DNA of 64,000 nt from Endozoicomonas elysicola (GCF_000710775.1 NZ_JOJP01000001.1:1-64000), one strand, 5' to 3'. Shown: positions 54,879-64,000, counted from the stretch's first letter. Program-made: numbers and translations. The notes: generated by a model from the sequence alone, not told the origin.

Positions 54879-56903
54879 ATGTTAAAGAACTTATCTAATA
54901 GCTTAATCTGTTTTTCACTTGCCACATCACTTTTGCTCCCGCAATCCAGCTTGGGAAATGACCTCAACCGGCAGCAAATGCTCTTTAATCACGTTGAAAA
55001 AGCACTAAAAAAAGGCAATTATCAGCTGTATCAGAAATACCGATCCGAGCTGAATGATTATCCTCTAGCACCTTATCTGGAGTATCTCAGCCTCTCAGGC
55101 AACCTGAAAAACCTGAACCAGAGAGATATTGACCGGTTCTCCAATAAATACCCTGACCTTCCTCAGGCTGATCGCCTCCAGCACCAATGGCTTCGCTATC
55201 TGGCTGATCAAGAAAACTGGAAAGCCTATCTTCAGGCCTATCAACAGGATGACGGGAGTCGCTTTCAGTGTCTGAAAGGCATTGCTCTACAAAAACTGGG
55301 GTATAAAGAAAGATCCTGGAAGGAAGCCAAAGCCCTCTGGTTAAAAGGCAAATCCCAGAACAAGGCCTGTGACCCTTTATTTGCAAGTTGGAAGTCAGCA
55401 GGAGAGCTAACTCAGAGCCTTATTATTGCCCGCTTCTGGATGGCTGCAGAACAGAACAATCTTTCCCTTGCCCGCTATCTGGACAAGTCAATAAAAGACG
55501 CCGCCTTCAAAGTTTCTACTGAGCTGTTCTGGGAAGTACATAAAAATCCCGAATTACTGAATACTGCCCGCTTTAATGGCCAGCTGGAACACCAGCGGAT
55601 CATCATGGTTCACGGCATTAAAAAACTGATTTCAAAAGACCTGAACCTCGCTGTCAGCACCTGGCTGCAACTACGTGACAGCCACCCTTTCTCTCTGGAA
55701 CAAAGGTCCATTATTGACCAGAGGATAGGAATGAAAGCTGCCAAGAACTTTCTTGAGAATGCCGAAGATATCATTTCCCGCATTGATCCTGACTTTCACT
55801 ACCATAAAGTAACCGAGTGGCGAATAAGAATGGCATTAGCCAAGCAGGACTGGGAAAAAGTCCTGACACTTATTGAGCGTCTTCCAAAGTCCTTCCAGAA
55901 CCAGAGCCGTTGGCGCTATTGGGGTGAAGTTGCGCTGCTCAAGTATCAGGAGCAAAGCCAACTCATGCTGGGTATTCCATTCTCAAGAAAGCCTACCCTG
56001 TTAAAAACACCGACTCTCAGAGCTCTCAGTCAGGAAAGAAACTTCTACGCTTTTCTGGTAGCCGATCTTAAAAGCCAGCCTTTTCAACTAAACCACCAGC
56101 AAAGAGCAATCCGTCAGCAGGATCTACAAAGGCTCAAACAGTATTACCCGGGCTTTAAGCGTATTCGTGAATGGATACATCACAATCGCTTTTATAACGC
56201 TCAAATGGAGCTTAACCGAATTACCCCGAGTCTGGACGATTCGCAAAAGAAATTAATCCCCTATCTGGCCCAGCAATGGGAATGGCATCATCAGGCAATT
56301 ATGGCTGCAGCCCAAGCAACCCTATGGGATGACCTGGATCTTCGCTTTCCTGCCCCAGAAGCTGATCTTTTCAGTGAGCACGCAGATAAACGTGAACTGG
56401 ATTACCCATGGGTTCTGGCCATAGCTCGTCAGGAAAGTGCATTTCACCCAAGAGCTCGTTCACACTCGGGCGCTATGGGTCTAATGCAGCTGATGCCAGC
56501 GACTGCCAAACAGGCAGCAAAACAGGCAGGGATACCGTATCGCAAGAAATCAGAACTTTATAAGCCGGAAATCAATATCGCCCTGGGAACCACTCATCTG
56601 GCCTGGCTGTCAAAACGGTTTGAGGATAGCCGGATTCTGGCAACAGCGGCCTATAATGCTGGCAGTACCCCTGTCAAACGCTGGCTGAAACAGAGAGGCC
56701 ATTTGCCACTGGATATCTGGATTGAAACCATTCCCTATGACGAAACTCGTAAATATGTACAGAATGTTATGGCTTTCCGTGTGATATACAGCCTTCTGGA
56801 AAACCAGCCTGCACGTATGTTCTCACCACAGGAAGTGGCTTCTCTAAGCCTGAACCAGCAAGAGTCTCCGGTGATTGCCCAGAGAGAGCAGGGGAAACCA
56901 TGA
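54879..56903 (+). CDS. slt: Soluble lytic murein transglycosylase Slt
   Basis: The 674-residue periplasmic enzyme has a signal peptide (about residues 1-26, LICFSLATSLLLPQSSLG), a large superhelical U-domain and L-domain (residues about 30-490), and the C-terminal SLT catalytic domain (about 505-640) with catalytic Glu519 in ARQESAFHPRARSHSGAMGLMQLMPATA. It cleaves peptidoglycan glycosidic bonds to give 1,6-anhydro products. Length is close to E. coli Slt70 (645). It is followed after 89 bases by ispG. Confidence 0.93.
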   Translation: MLKNLSNSLICFSLATSLLLPQSSLGNDLNRQQMLFNHVEKALKKGNYQLYQKYRSELNDYPLAPYLEYLSLSGNLKNLNQRDIDRFSNKYPDLPQADRLQHQWLRYLADQENWKAYLQAYQQDDGSRFQCLKGIALQKLGYKERSWKEAKALWLKGKSQNKACDPLFASWKSAGELTQSLIIARFWMAAEQNNLSLARYLDKSIKDAAFKVSTELFWEVHKNPELLNTARFNGQLEHQRIIMVHGIKKLISKDLNLAVSTWLQLRDSHPFSLEQRSIIDQRIGMKAAKNFLENAEDIISRIDPDFHYHKVTEWRIRMALAKQDWEKVLTLIERLPKSFQNQSRWRYWGEVALLKYQEQSQLMLGIPFSRKPTLLKTPTLRALSQERNFYAFLVADLKSQPFQLNHQQRAIRQQDLQRLKQYYPGFKRIREWIHHNRFYNAQMELNRITPSLDDSQKKLIPYLAQQWEWHHQAIMAAAQATLWDDLDLRFPAPEADLFSEHADKRELDYPWVLAIARQESAFHPRARSHSGAMGLMQLMPATAKQAAKQAGIPYRKKSELYKPEINIALGTTHLAWLSKRFEDSRILATAAYNAGSTPVKRWLKQRGHLPLDIWIETIPYDETRKYVQNVMAFRVIYSLLENQPARMFSPQEVASLSLNQQESPVIAQREQGKP

Positions 56904-56992
56904 TAGAATCCTTCGGTTTATCGCTCAGGACAAATTATCAGGTTCTGATAAACTGATTTGTTCGAATTTTAATTAACTGGAGAACAACGTTT

Positions 56993-58228
56993 ATGGACAG
57001 GCGTCATAAAACCCATGCTGTTCAGGTTGGACACGTCACCATTGGCGGTGATGCTCCCGTAGTGGTTCAGTCAATGACTGACACGGATACCGCTGACGTC
57101 CAGAGAACCATTGATCAGATTCGCCTGCTGGCAGATGCCGGCTCTGAAATCGTTCGTGTTACCGTGAATAGTGAGGAAGCGGCAGCGGCCATTCCTGCTA
57201 TTTATGAAGGCCTGGCCAAACATAACTGCAATGTACCGATTGTTGGGGACTTCCACTACAACGGGCATCTGCTACTGACAAAGTACGATGAAACCGCCAG
57301 GCTACTTCACAAATATCGTATCAACCCAGGCAATGTTGGTTTCGGCAACAAAAAGGATGATCGTTTTAATGCAATGATTGATGTTGCCATTAAATATGAT
57401 AAACCCGTACGTATTGGGGTTAACTGGGGTAGTCTTGATAAAGAACTCTCCACCCAGCTAATGGATGAAAATGCCAAATCTGAAAACCCAAGGCCATCCC
57501 AGGAAATACTCCATGAAGCCCTGGTACTGTCCTCTCTGACCAGTGCAGATGCTGCAGTTGAGCGAGGACTTGGAGCGAATAAAATCGTTATCTCCTGCAA
57601 GGTTTCCCGAGTACAGGACCTGATCAGTGTCTACCAGATGCTGGCTGCTCGTTGTGAGTACGCCCTGCACCTCGGGCTTACTGAAGCGGGCATGGGTAGC
57701 AAAGGCATTGTTGCTTCCAGCGTCGCCATGGGCATTTTGCTTCAGGAAGGCATTGGTAACACTATCCGTACATCACTGACCCCTGAGCCTGGCGCAAGCC
57801 GAGATAAGGAAGTCATTGTATCCCAACAAATTCTACAGGCTCTGGACGTCCGTAGCTTTGCTCCGGAAGTGACCGCGTGCCCCGGTTGTGGCCGAACCAC
57901 CAGTACCTTCTTCCGGGTTCTGACCGATGAAGTGGATGGCTTCCTGCGCAGTAAAATGGTGAACTGGCGTCACCAGTATATCGGTGTGGAGAATATGAAG
58001 GTTGCCGTGATGGGCTGTATTGTCAATGGTCCAGGTGAGAGCAAGCATGCCAATATTGGTATCAGCCTACCCGGTACCGGTGAAGCGCCTTCTGCACCGG
58101 TATTCATTGATGGTGAAAAGTTCACCACATTGAAAGGCGAGAATATCGCTGAAGACTATAAAAAGCTGATCGAAGAGTACGTTCAGAAAACCTATGCTCC
58201 CCGGGAAAAGCTGATTGCCAGTCACTGA
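56993..58228 (+). CDS. ispG: 4-hydroxy-3-methylbut-2-en-1-yl diphosphate synthase, alphaproteobacterial type
   Basis: The 411-residue enzyme catalyses the sixth step of the MEP isoprenoid pathway with a [4Fe-4S] cluster. The cluster Cys residues are in [13 protein letters not shown] and in [15 protein letters not shown] (with Glu as the fourth ligand). It is longer than E. coli IspG (372), and [34 protein letters not shown] and [27 protein letters not shown] match the form found in alpha- and betaproteobacteria, not the gammaproteobacterial one. The usual gammaproteobacterial neighbours (rodZ, hisS) are absent. GGAGAACAACG precedes the ATG. It follows slt; a terminator lies at 58242-58270. 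Confidence 0.92.
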   Translation: MDRRHKTHAVQVGHVTIGGDAPVVVQSMTDTDTADVQRTIDQIRLLADAGSEIVRVTVNSEEAAAAIPAIYEGLAKHNCNVPIVGDFHYNGHLLLTKYDETARLLHKYRINPGNVGFGNKKDDRFNAMIDVAIKYDKPVRIGVNWGSLDKELSTQLMDENAKSENPRPSQEILHEALVLSSLTSADAAVERGLGANKIVISCKVSRVQDLISVYQMLAARCEYALHLGLTEAGMGSKGIVASSVAMGILLQEGIGNTIRTSLTPEPGASRDKEVIVSQQILQALDVRSFAPEVTACPGCGRTTSTFFRVLTDEVDGFLRSKMVNWRHQYIGVENMKVAVMGCIVNGPGESKHANIGISLPGTGEAPSAPVFIDGEKFTTLKGENIAEDYKKLIEEYVQKTYAPREKLIASH

Positions 58229-58241
58229 TAAGCTGAGTACG

Positions 58242-58270
58242 GCCACAGAGCACTGTTCTGTGGCTATTTA
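58242..58270 (+). terminator. Terminator after ispG
   Basis: GCCACAGA-GCACTGT-TCTGTGGC followed by TATTTAAC, about 15 bases past the ispG stop codon. Confidence 0.75.
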
Positions 58271-58328
58271 ACAACACTATTCTCTGTTTAGCTTAATTTT
58301 CCAACCCCAAGAAAATTATTGGTAGAAC

Positions 58329-59486
58329 ATGGATAGATCATTATCTGGAAATGGCCTTTTAATCCAGGAAATCATTGACCTGACCTCTCAGTTAGTGGGC
58401 ATACCGGCGCAAACCGATCTGAACTCAGAGAAGAATATTGCCGGGTTCATCCATACATGGCTCAATGAAAATGGCCTTCCTTCACAAATTATCGGACCAG
58501 AGCAACACCCCTCAGTACTGTGTGTGCTGAAAAAAGGCAACGGAGCTGTACTCTGGCTCGAAAGTCCTCTGGATACCGTTCCCGCTGGTGATCCAGCTAA
58601 CTGGCGAACTAAATCACCATTCAGAACCGAAATTATTAATGGTCGAATGATCGGTCGGGGAGTCGCAGATGCCAGGTTGGCTATTGCGATGTTTTCGATT
58701 CTCGCCAGAGAAGTTTCTCAGGACCACACTTTCAAGGGAACGCTCGTTCTGGCATTTGATGCAGATGAACAGTCAGGGCGCTTTACCGGTATTAAACAGA
58801 TCATCCAGAGGGCCCCCAAAGCTGATGGTATTATTCTTGGGTATCAGGGGGCTGGAGAAATATCCATTGGAGCCCGTGGCATCTTACGGCTCTGGATACA
58901 TATTCAAGGAAAATCTGCACACCCCGGCTCCCGAAGCTGCAGGGGAGTTAATGCTATTAATCAAATGGCACAGGTGTTATTAGCGTTGAGCGAGACCGCC
59001 CTGGCCAACCATACCGAGCCCCATTTCCCCTTTGGCAGTCAGCTTCAACCAACGTTGATCAAGGGTGGTGATGCCCTTAATAGAGTACCCGATCAGTGCT
59101 CAGCCTTTATCGATGTCCGCCTGCTGCCATCCATGGATAAAGCTCAAGTTATCAATCAGATAGCGGCCGTTATTGATGATATACACGATGGCCATTACAC
59201 ACTGGAAGAGGTTCAGTACTACCCGGGATTCCTTACTCCTCCAGATTCACAACTGGTTCAAATCGTACAAGAGGAAGCGCAACAGGCTGCAGGTAAAGCG
59301 CTGCCTCTGGTTGCCAGTGGACCAACCAGCGTTGGCTGCGTGCTCGCTGACCAAGCGCCTGTGATAAACTGCTTCGGTGTTGAATCAGGCAATGTACACG
59401 CAGATAACGAGTGGATATTACCAGACGACATACCCACCGTTTATCAAACCTGGTACCGAACTGTTATCAGGTTCTGCTCTGAATAA
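58329..59486 (+). CDS. M20-family peptidase/deacylase-like protein with altered metal ligands
   Basis: The 385-residue protein has the ArgE/DapE/CPG2 two-domain layout: a catalytic domain with an inserted dimerisation domain (about residues 185-295; SAHPG motif). Asp82, Asp114 (GRGVAD) and the C-terminal His in GNVHADNE are kept. However, the usual GHxDxVP reads SPLDTVP (His to Pro80), DEExG reads DEQSG (the metal-binding Glu is Gln148), and GEPT reads GYQG. At least two zinc ligands are thus missing, so it may be inactive, use one metal, or do another reaction. An MFS carrier gene follows. Confidence 0.8.
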   Translation: MDRSLSGNGLLIQEIIDLTSQLVGIPAQTDLNSEKNIAGFIHTWLNENGLPSQIIGPEQHPSVLCVLKKGNGAVLWLESPLDTVPAGDPANWRTKSPFRTEIINGRMIGRGVADARLAIAMFSILAREVSQDHTFKGTLVLAFDADEQSGRFTGIKQIIQRAPKADGIILGYQGAGEISIGARGILRLWIHIQGKSAHPGSRSCRGVNAINQMAQVLLALSETALANHTEPHFPFGSQLQPTLIKGGDALNRVPDQCSAFIDVRLLPSMDKAQVINQIAAVIDDIHDGHYTLEEVQYYPGFLTPPDSQLVQIVQEEAQQAAGKALPLVASGPTSVGCVLADQAPVINCFGVESGNVHADNEWILPDDIPTVYQTWYRTVIRFCSE

Positions 59487-59620
59487 TTGGCCAGAGATAC
59501 AAATTTCTTCCTCGCAAAATTGACAAAGCAGATAGCCCATCTAATTTCAAAACTGGCTGGATTTTTGTCTTTCCAATCAATTCTCCCAGCTTCATGTAAA
59601 TAAAAAAAACAGGTTCTTCT

Positions 59621-60874
59621 ATGAATTTAACACTTCGCCTAAGGGTGGTGACCACTCTCAGTGCGACACTGGAATTTTATGATTTTACCCTGCTGATTTT
59701 TCTGGCAAATGCGATATCACTGAACTTTTTCCCAGCGGCATCAGGCATAGGTAATGTTATTCCTGTATTGGTTGTTTTTTTTGCTGGTTACCTTGCCCGC
59801 TTTCTTGGTGGCCTTATTTACAGCCATGGTGGGGATAAACATGGACGTAAACCTTATTACATGAACTCTATGCTTCTTATGTCATTGAGTACTTTAGGCA
59901 TAGCGCTGATTCCAGGGCATGATTTAATTGGAAACCTGGCTCCCGCTTTACTCCTGCTCTTTCGAATACTGCAAGGTGCATCCCTTGGAGGTGAGGTTCC
60001 AGGCTCTGTTGTTTATGCATCAGAGTTTTCAAAGGAAAATAAAAGAGGTCTGGTCACAGGGCTGATTGTCAGCGGCCTGACATTTGGCAACATTCTGGCC
60101 AGTGGAGCAGTCTGGCTTATTCATATCGGATTTGGTGAGCAGAATGTTAATGCATGGGCCTGGCGCATACCTTTCGCTACTGGCTCATTAATTGGCCTTA
60201 TTAGCCTCTGGCTGAGATACTCATTAGCTGAGACACCGGTTTTTAAATCATCCAGCCATTTCAAGCGCGCTCCGATCCCCATCGTATCCCTGATTAAAGA
60301 TCACAGGCTACAACTAATTCGCGGTGTCAGCCTTGCTGCTGCACCGGCTGTAACGGTATCGGTTCTGTTTTTCATGCCCAGATTCCAACAGGAATACCTC
60401 TATCAAACACCATCCTGGTTTATGGGAAGTTTTATTTTCTTTTCCACTCTGGCAACGCTGAGCTTTGTTTTTGCCGCCCTGTCAGACCGCATTGGCCGGT
60501 TGCCACTGATTCGCTACGGCACCATCATAATAATCACACTGGTTCCCATTTCTATTTACTTGCTTCTCCACGGTGTTCTCCCCGTCATTCTTGCCTTATT
60601 GCCACTGCTTATCGCACAAGGCATGATCAATGGGGTTTATGAAGCAAGCATGGTCGAACTGTTCCCAACAGAAGCACGATATAGCGGTGTTGCTTTTTGC
60701 CACAACCTTGCCTTCTGTATATTTGGTGGCGCCACTCCCATGTTACTGGAGTGGCTATGCAAGCATGGTTGGCTCTTATCACCAGGCCTCTGGCCTGCCG
60801 TAGTCTGTTTTGTCCTGATGATCCTTTCATTTCAGTGGAAGGATCGCTATCAGGAAAAGCTTAGTGACATTTAA
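59621..60874 (+). CDS. MFS transporter, metabolite:H+ symporter family
   Basis: The 417-residue carrier has twelve hydrophobic segments and the signatures of the MHS group: ATLEFYDFTLLIFLANAI at TM1 (as in ProP/KgtP), GGLIYSHGGDKHGRKPYYMNSMLLM as loop 2-3 motif, RILQGASLGGEVPGSVVYASE on TM4-5 and RIGRLPLI in the second half. It is likely a proton-coupled importer of an organic acid, betaine or amino acid. It follows the M20-like gene by 134 bases and its stop overlaps the convergent acylase gene by four bases. Substrate unknown. Confidence 0.88.
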   Translation: MNLTLRLRVVTTLSATLEFYDFTLLIFLANAISLNFFPAASGIGNVIPVLVVFFAGYLARFLGGLIYSHGGDKHGRKPYYMNSMLLMSLSTLGIALIPGHDLIGNLAPALLLLFRILQGASLGGEVPGSVVYASEFSKENKRGLVTGLIVSGLTFGNILASGAVWLIHIGFGEQNVNAWAWRIPFATGSLIGLISLWLRYSLAETPVFKSSSHFKRAPIPIVSLIKDHRLQLIRGVSLAAAPAVTVSVLFFMPRFQQEYLYQTPSWFMGSFIFFSTLATLSFVFAALSDRIGRLPLIRYGTIIIITLVPISIYLLLHGVLPVILALLPLLIAQGMINGVYEASMVELFPTEARYSGVAFCHNLAFCIFGGATPMLLEWLCKHGWLLSPGLWPAVVCFVLMILSFQWKDRYQEKLSDI

Positions 60875-63258
60875 GGGCTCAGGGTCAAGGTATACTTTGC
60901 CTCGCCTGGTAAGAATGGGCTGGCCTTTCCTTCCACCCAGTCCATATAACCAGCTGCGAAGAAAGGAGAAAGAGGGTGACCACTCTGACCACCAGGCATA
61001 TGGAAAATCGCCTCGCTTTCTCTTCCAGGAGAAACCACCATTCGCTCTGATACACCTTCATTTGCTCTCTGAGCCTTAGGCAACCAGACATCTCCCGTGA
61101 GCGGCACCCTGGGCATATCCAGCAGTTTACCAAACACCGGGATGGCACCGCTCAAGGGGTGACGAACATCAGCCATATTTCTCTGACCCCAGGTTGCACT
61201 AGCCAGCTGTTCTGCACCACCCAGATCATGAATAACGTCATCAACGGTTTCTATCAGAAGCTCATCCCAACTTGTATAACGGGGATTCAGCCAATTGATC
61301 GGGCGCTCATCAAGAAGGCGCCATACCATCTCTGTTTCATGATTCAGCTTCTGCATAAAGCCATCTTCTACGTCATCCTTAGCATCCGGAGCCAGGGACA
61401 GGAAGTAACGTCCCAGTGAAGACATAATCTTCAGCTTTAAGGCATCGTTATATTCCCTGACCAGACGATAGCCCACATCATCCGTCGCAGCCTTACCTGA
61501 CCAGTTTTTCACATAGTCATAGAATTTCTGCCGTGCTGAATGCTCTTCTCGAACATCCTCAGTGAGTGTATCCAGAATCAGGCGACGCCAGTTATCCATG
61601 TAGAGTGCCCGGTGATCCAGAGCAACATCCAGCAGAGCCTGCTCATCTGCACTTTCCAGAACCATCAGGGCATCACGAATCTGAATCTGACGAGGACCAA
61701 GTGCATAGCCACCATTACCCATCTTGTCATAGTCATCACCGCTGGCAATACGGGCATTCGCCGTCCAGACGCGCTGATTGGCAGGGTTATATACACGAGG
61801 GTAATCCACATCCGGTAGCCAGCCATTCCAGTTATCATCTGCTTGCTGCCAGGGCAGTGGGTAAGTGGAATCAATACCGGATCGATTTGGAATTTGTCCG
61901 GCAACAGTCCAACCAATATTTCCTTCACGGTCACCCACCGTAAAGTTCTGCGGTGGAATACCGCTGCGATTAGCAATGGCCATTCCCTGCTCAGCGTTAC
62001 GGGCAACCTCCAGGTACATCAGATTGACATTAGTTGCCTCTGGACGATGGGCCGTCCAGCGCAGGGAGTACTGGGTATTATCATAGACTGAGTCGACCAC
62101 TGGTCCCCAATGTGAGCCTGAATACTCAACGGTAACTGGCTCCTGCCCTTTCACATTGATCGTCTCAGTCCACGTTTCCAGAGGCTTCAGGCCATCGGAG
62201 GTCATATACTGACCATCGTCAATATCCAGCTCTACAAGATCGACCCAATCACCAGCCGTATTGGTGAAGCCCCAGGCAATGTGTGTGTTACTGCCAACGA
62301 CAACAAATGGAGTACCCGGTAATGTCACACCGGTAACGCTAACCATTTCTTTGGGTTGATCGGGGTGTGGATAACTCAAAGAGGCTCGATACCAGATAGT
62401 TGGTACTCGATGGCTCAAATGCATATCATCCTGAATGATTGCACCGCCATGAGCCGTTAATTCACCGGAAACGGCCCAGTTATTACTCCCAATCAGACTA
62501 TCCTCCAGTGTCGTACCACCAAGGCTGGCATACAACTCTGCATCCTTACTTCTAAGATCAACCAGCTCTGGTCCAGGCGTTGGCGCATCGGCTAGCTCCC
62601 CTGACTGCAATGGTGAGTCCCAGCGGGTTTTCAGAGGAGAAAGAAAATCAATCACTACAGGGGCAGTAACACGACTGAGAAAGCCTTTCAGGTTATCCAG
62701 TTTCACTTCATCATCATTGAGATCGATGTACATACTGAAGATCGACAGATAAGCATCTTCATTTCTCCAGGGCTGAGGATCAACACCCAAAAGCAGGTAT
62801 TCAAACGGCTTTTGGCCAAGATCCTTAAGGCCCTGATTAACACCACTCGTGTAGGCATCCAGCAATATCCGATGATCAGCGGCCATCAACTCAACAGCCT
62901 CCTGAGCCACCTTACGGAAGCGGTGCTTTCTCTGACGCTGGTCGTGTTCCAGAGCCAGTTTACCCACCAACTCAGAGAGCTCGCCCGCCGAGTTCCGCCG
63001 GTTCAGATCCATCTGAAAAAAGCGTTCCTGAGCGTGGAGGTAGCCTGTAGCGAAAGCAATATCGTTACGATCACTGCCCGAAATCAGTGGGATTCCCTGG
63101 GCATCTCGTTCAATGGTGACCGTAGAATTCAGTTGAGGTGCTTGAATCTCTCCATCCAGAACAGGGAGGCTTTGGCGAAGGAGAACAAAAACCGTAAAAA
63201 TGATAAGCAGAGATATTGAGACAAGAAGAAAAAAGCCTCTCCTTAACCAGATCAGCAT
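60871..63258 (-). CDS. Penicillin acylase-family N-terminal-nucleophile amidase (QuiP/PvdQ-like)
   Basis: The 795-residue precursor has an N-terminal membrane or signal segment (MLIWLRRGFFLLVSISLLIIFTVFVLL), the alpha chain (about 35-257), and the beta chain beginning at the catalytic Ser258 in LIGSNNWAVSG, the self-cleavage site between Gly257 and Ser258. NRRNSAGELSELVG and DMHLSHRVPTIWYR are typical of the family. Members hydrolyse penicillin G, acyl-homoserine lactones or other acyl amides in the periplasm. AAAGGAG precedes its ATG. The natural substrate is not known; AHL quenching is possible. Confidence 0.9.
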   Translation of the reverse strand: MLIWLRRGFFLLVSISLLIIFTVFVLLRQSLPVLDGEIQAPQLNSTVTIERDAQGIPLISGSDRNDIAFATGYLHAQERFFQMDLNRRNSAGELSELVGKLALEHDQRQRKHRFRKVAQEAVELMAADHRILLDAYTSGVNQGLKDLGQKPFEYLLLGVDPQPWRNEDAYLSIFSMYIDLNDDEVKLDNLKGFLSRVTAPVVIDFLSPLKTRWDSPLQSGELADAPTPGPELVDLRSKDAELYASLGGTTLEDSLIGSNNWAVSGELTAHGGAIIQDDMHLSHRVPTIWYRASLSYPHPDQPKEMVSVTGVTLPGTPFVVVGSNTHIAWGFTNTAGDWVDLVELDIDDGQYMTSDGLKPLETWTETINVKGQEPVTVEYSGSHWGPVVDSVYDNTQYSLRWTAHRPEATNVNLMYLEVARNAEQGMAIANRSGIPPQNFTVGDREGNIGWTVAGQIPNRSGIDSTYPLPWQQADDNWNGWLPDVDYPRVYNPANQRVWTANARIASGDDYDKMGNGGYALGPRQIQIRDALMVLESADEQALLDVALDHRALYMDNWRRLILDTLTEDVREEHSARQKFYDYVKNWSGKAATDDVGYRLVREYNDALKLKIMSSLGRYFLSLAPDAKDDVEDGFMQKLNHETEMVWRLLDERPINWLNPRYTSWDELLIETVDDVIHDLGGAEQLASATWGQRNMADVRHPLSGAIPVFGKLLDMPRVPLTGDVWLPKAQRANEGVSERMVVSPGRESEAIFHMPGGQSGHPLSPFFAAGYMDWVEGKASPFLPGEAKYTLTLSP

Positions 63259-63497
63259 TGAGTTACTCCTTTATTCTTATTATATGAGGATGGGAAAATA
63301 ACATAATTTTACAAAGCTGCCTAATGAGTGCGGAACACACCCCAGCCTCTTTGACTCTCATTTCAAAATACTCATTAACGTTATTGGCTTTCATCAAAAT
63401 AGCATCATGCAGTATCAAAAATTATCACTTTGCTCAATGGCTCAAATACAGATAGGATATTGCCCGTTTTTAATGGTGCTAATGTACAAATTTAGTA
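63259..63497. other. Divergent intergenic region between the acylase and yhhQ genes
   Basis: About 240 bases, AT-rich in the first half, with no additional gene. It should contain the promoters of both genes; the riboswitch at 63498-63530 lies at its right end. Confidence 0.45.
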
Positions 63498-63530
63498 CCT
63501 GAGTTCCCTCACCTCAGCTAAAAAGGACTT
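63498..63530 (+). promoter_or_regulatory. Candidate preQ1-I riboswitch controlling yhhQ
   Basis: Directly before yhhQ is a compact CTGAG - TTCCCTCAC - CTCAG hairpin (63499-63517) followed by the A-rich tail CTAAAAAGGACT (63518-63529). This matches the preQ1-I aptamer layout: a 5-bp stem, a GUUC...CACC loop and an A-rich tail that folds back. The loop bases UCC can pair with GGA of the tail, which is also the ribosome-binding sequence (AAGGA), so ligand binding would close translation. The downstream gene, a queuosine-precursor transporter, is a known target of this class. Confidence 0.7.
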
Positions 63531-63533
63531 GCA

Positions 63534-64000
63534 ATGCAAAGCAGCAATCGCGGCCTGAAGATCCTGTTTTTATTGTCGATATTCCATATCGTCACCATCA
63601 CTGCCAGTAACTACCTAGTACAGATCCCTTTCCAGTTTCTGGGCATGCACACCACTTGGGGCGCATTCACATTCCCATTTATTTTTCTGGCGACAGACCT
63701 GACCGTAAGAGTTTATGGCTCTGAGCAGGCTCGGAAAATCATCTTTATGGCGATGTTCCCAGCCCTTTTGATCTCCTACCTGGTATCAGTACTGTTTGTG
63801 GATGGTACTTTCATGGGACTGGAAAGCCTTACTAACTTTAATGTCTTTGTTGCCAGAATTGCGGTTGCCAGCTTTGCTGCTTACTTGATTGGCCAGATCA
63901 TGGACATTACAGTCTTTAACCGTCTGCGCCAAAATGCAATGTGGTGGGTGGCACCGGCCTGTTCGACCATTGTAGGTAATCTGATTGACACTCTGAGCTT
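63534..64000 (+). CDS. yhhQ: Queuosine precursor transporter YhhQ (C-terminus beyond the window)
   Basis: Translation from ATG 63534 stays open to the right edge (155 codons). The product is a VUT/COG1738 membrane protein: LSIFHIVTITASNYLVQIPFQF, TTWGAFTFPFIFLATDLTVRVYGSEQARK and LIGQIMDITVFNRLRQ are family landmarks; FPFIFLATDL is very typical. It carries 7-cyano-7-deazaguanine or 7-aminomethyl-7-deazaguanine for queuosine in tRNA. AAGGA six bases upstream is the ribosome-binding site and part of the candidate riboswitch. Confidence 0.9.
   Translation, partial: MQSSNRGLKILFLLSIFHIVTITASNYLVQIPFQFLGMHTTWGAFTFPFIFLATDLTVRVYGSEQARKIIFMAMFPALLISYLVSVLFVDGTFMGLESLTNFNVFVARIAVASFAAYLIGQIMDITVFNRLRQNAMWWVAPACSTIVGNLIDTLS

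Overview
The window is a chromosomal segment of a Gram-negative gammaproteobacterium. Outer-membrane, periplasmic and ubiquinone genes, a PhoB/PhoR pair, an H-NS protein, the prkA-yeaH-spoVR operon, ycjX/ycjF and a Tsx-type porin all fit this. The mix (giant RTX protein, Slt, penicillin acylase, DUF3050, palindromic intergenic repeats) looks most like a marine Oceanospirillales member such as Endozoicomonas; that genus is inferred from memory of the families, not from a search.

Left part (1-14.9 kb): the N-terminal part of a giant hemolysin-type calcium-binding repeat protein runs off the left edge and is divergent from a peroxiredoxin-like/2-oxoglutarate dioxygenase fusion. After tRNA-Thr comes an operon of a VOC protein, a ketosteroid-dehydrogenase-like flavoprotein and an exported sulfatase, divergent from a TetR regulator with a palindromic candidate operator between them. 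A gene-free stretch (12.5-13.2 kb) holds an array of tiny hairpins with a shared TCC-type loop, followed by two identical tRNA-Leu genes, an SCP2-like protein, HU and a rubredoxin too short for usual gene-length cut-offs.

Middle part (15-43 kb): a BMP-type (nucleoside-like) ABC importer, ubiC and ubiA separated by an inverted DUF3050 gene, a pair of paralogous two-helix membrane proteins (one truncated), phoB-phoR with a candidate Pho box, H-NS, the prkA-yeaH-spoVR stress operon, a leucine-dehydrogenase/branched-chain keto-acid dehydrogenase operon (no E3), PilZ and Lrp genes, a putrescine-type potGHI importer without a binding protein, and alanine racemase.

Right part (43-64 kb): ycjX-ycjF, pdxY, a Tsx-like nucleoside channel flanked by two large palindromic elements (a 100-bp hairpin and a 257-bp MITE-like element with related cores), a SYLF lipid-binding protein, a second Lrp regulator, a divergent SIS-CBS protein, a Rieske protein divergent from a 2OG-dioxygenase-like protein, an orphan DinJ/RelB antitoxin, slt, an alphaproteobacterial-type ispG, an M20-family protein with missing metal ligands, an MFS carrier, a penicillin/acyl-homoserine-lactone-type acylase, and the start of a YhhQ queuosine-precursor transporter preceded by a candidate preQ1-I riboswitch.

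Themes: nucleoside and queuosine-precursor salvage (BMP importer, Tsx, YhhQ), branched-chain amino-acid use, and secreted or envelope proteins. No CRISPR array, rRNA, intact transposase or prophage was seen.
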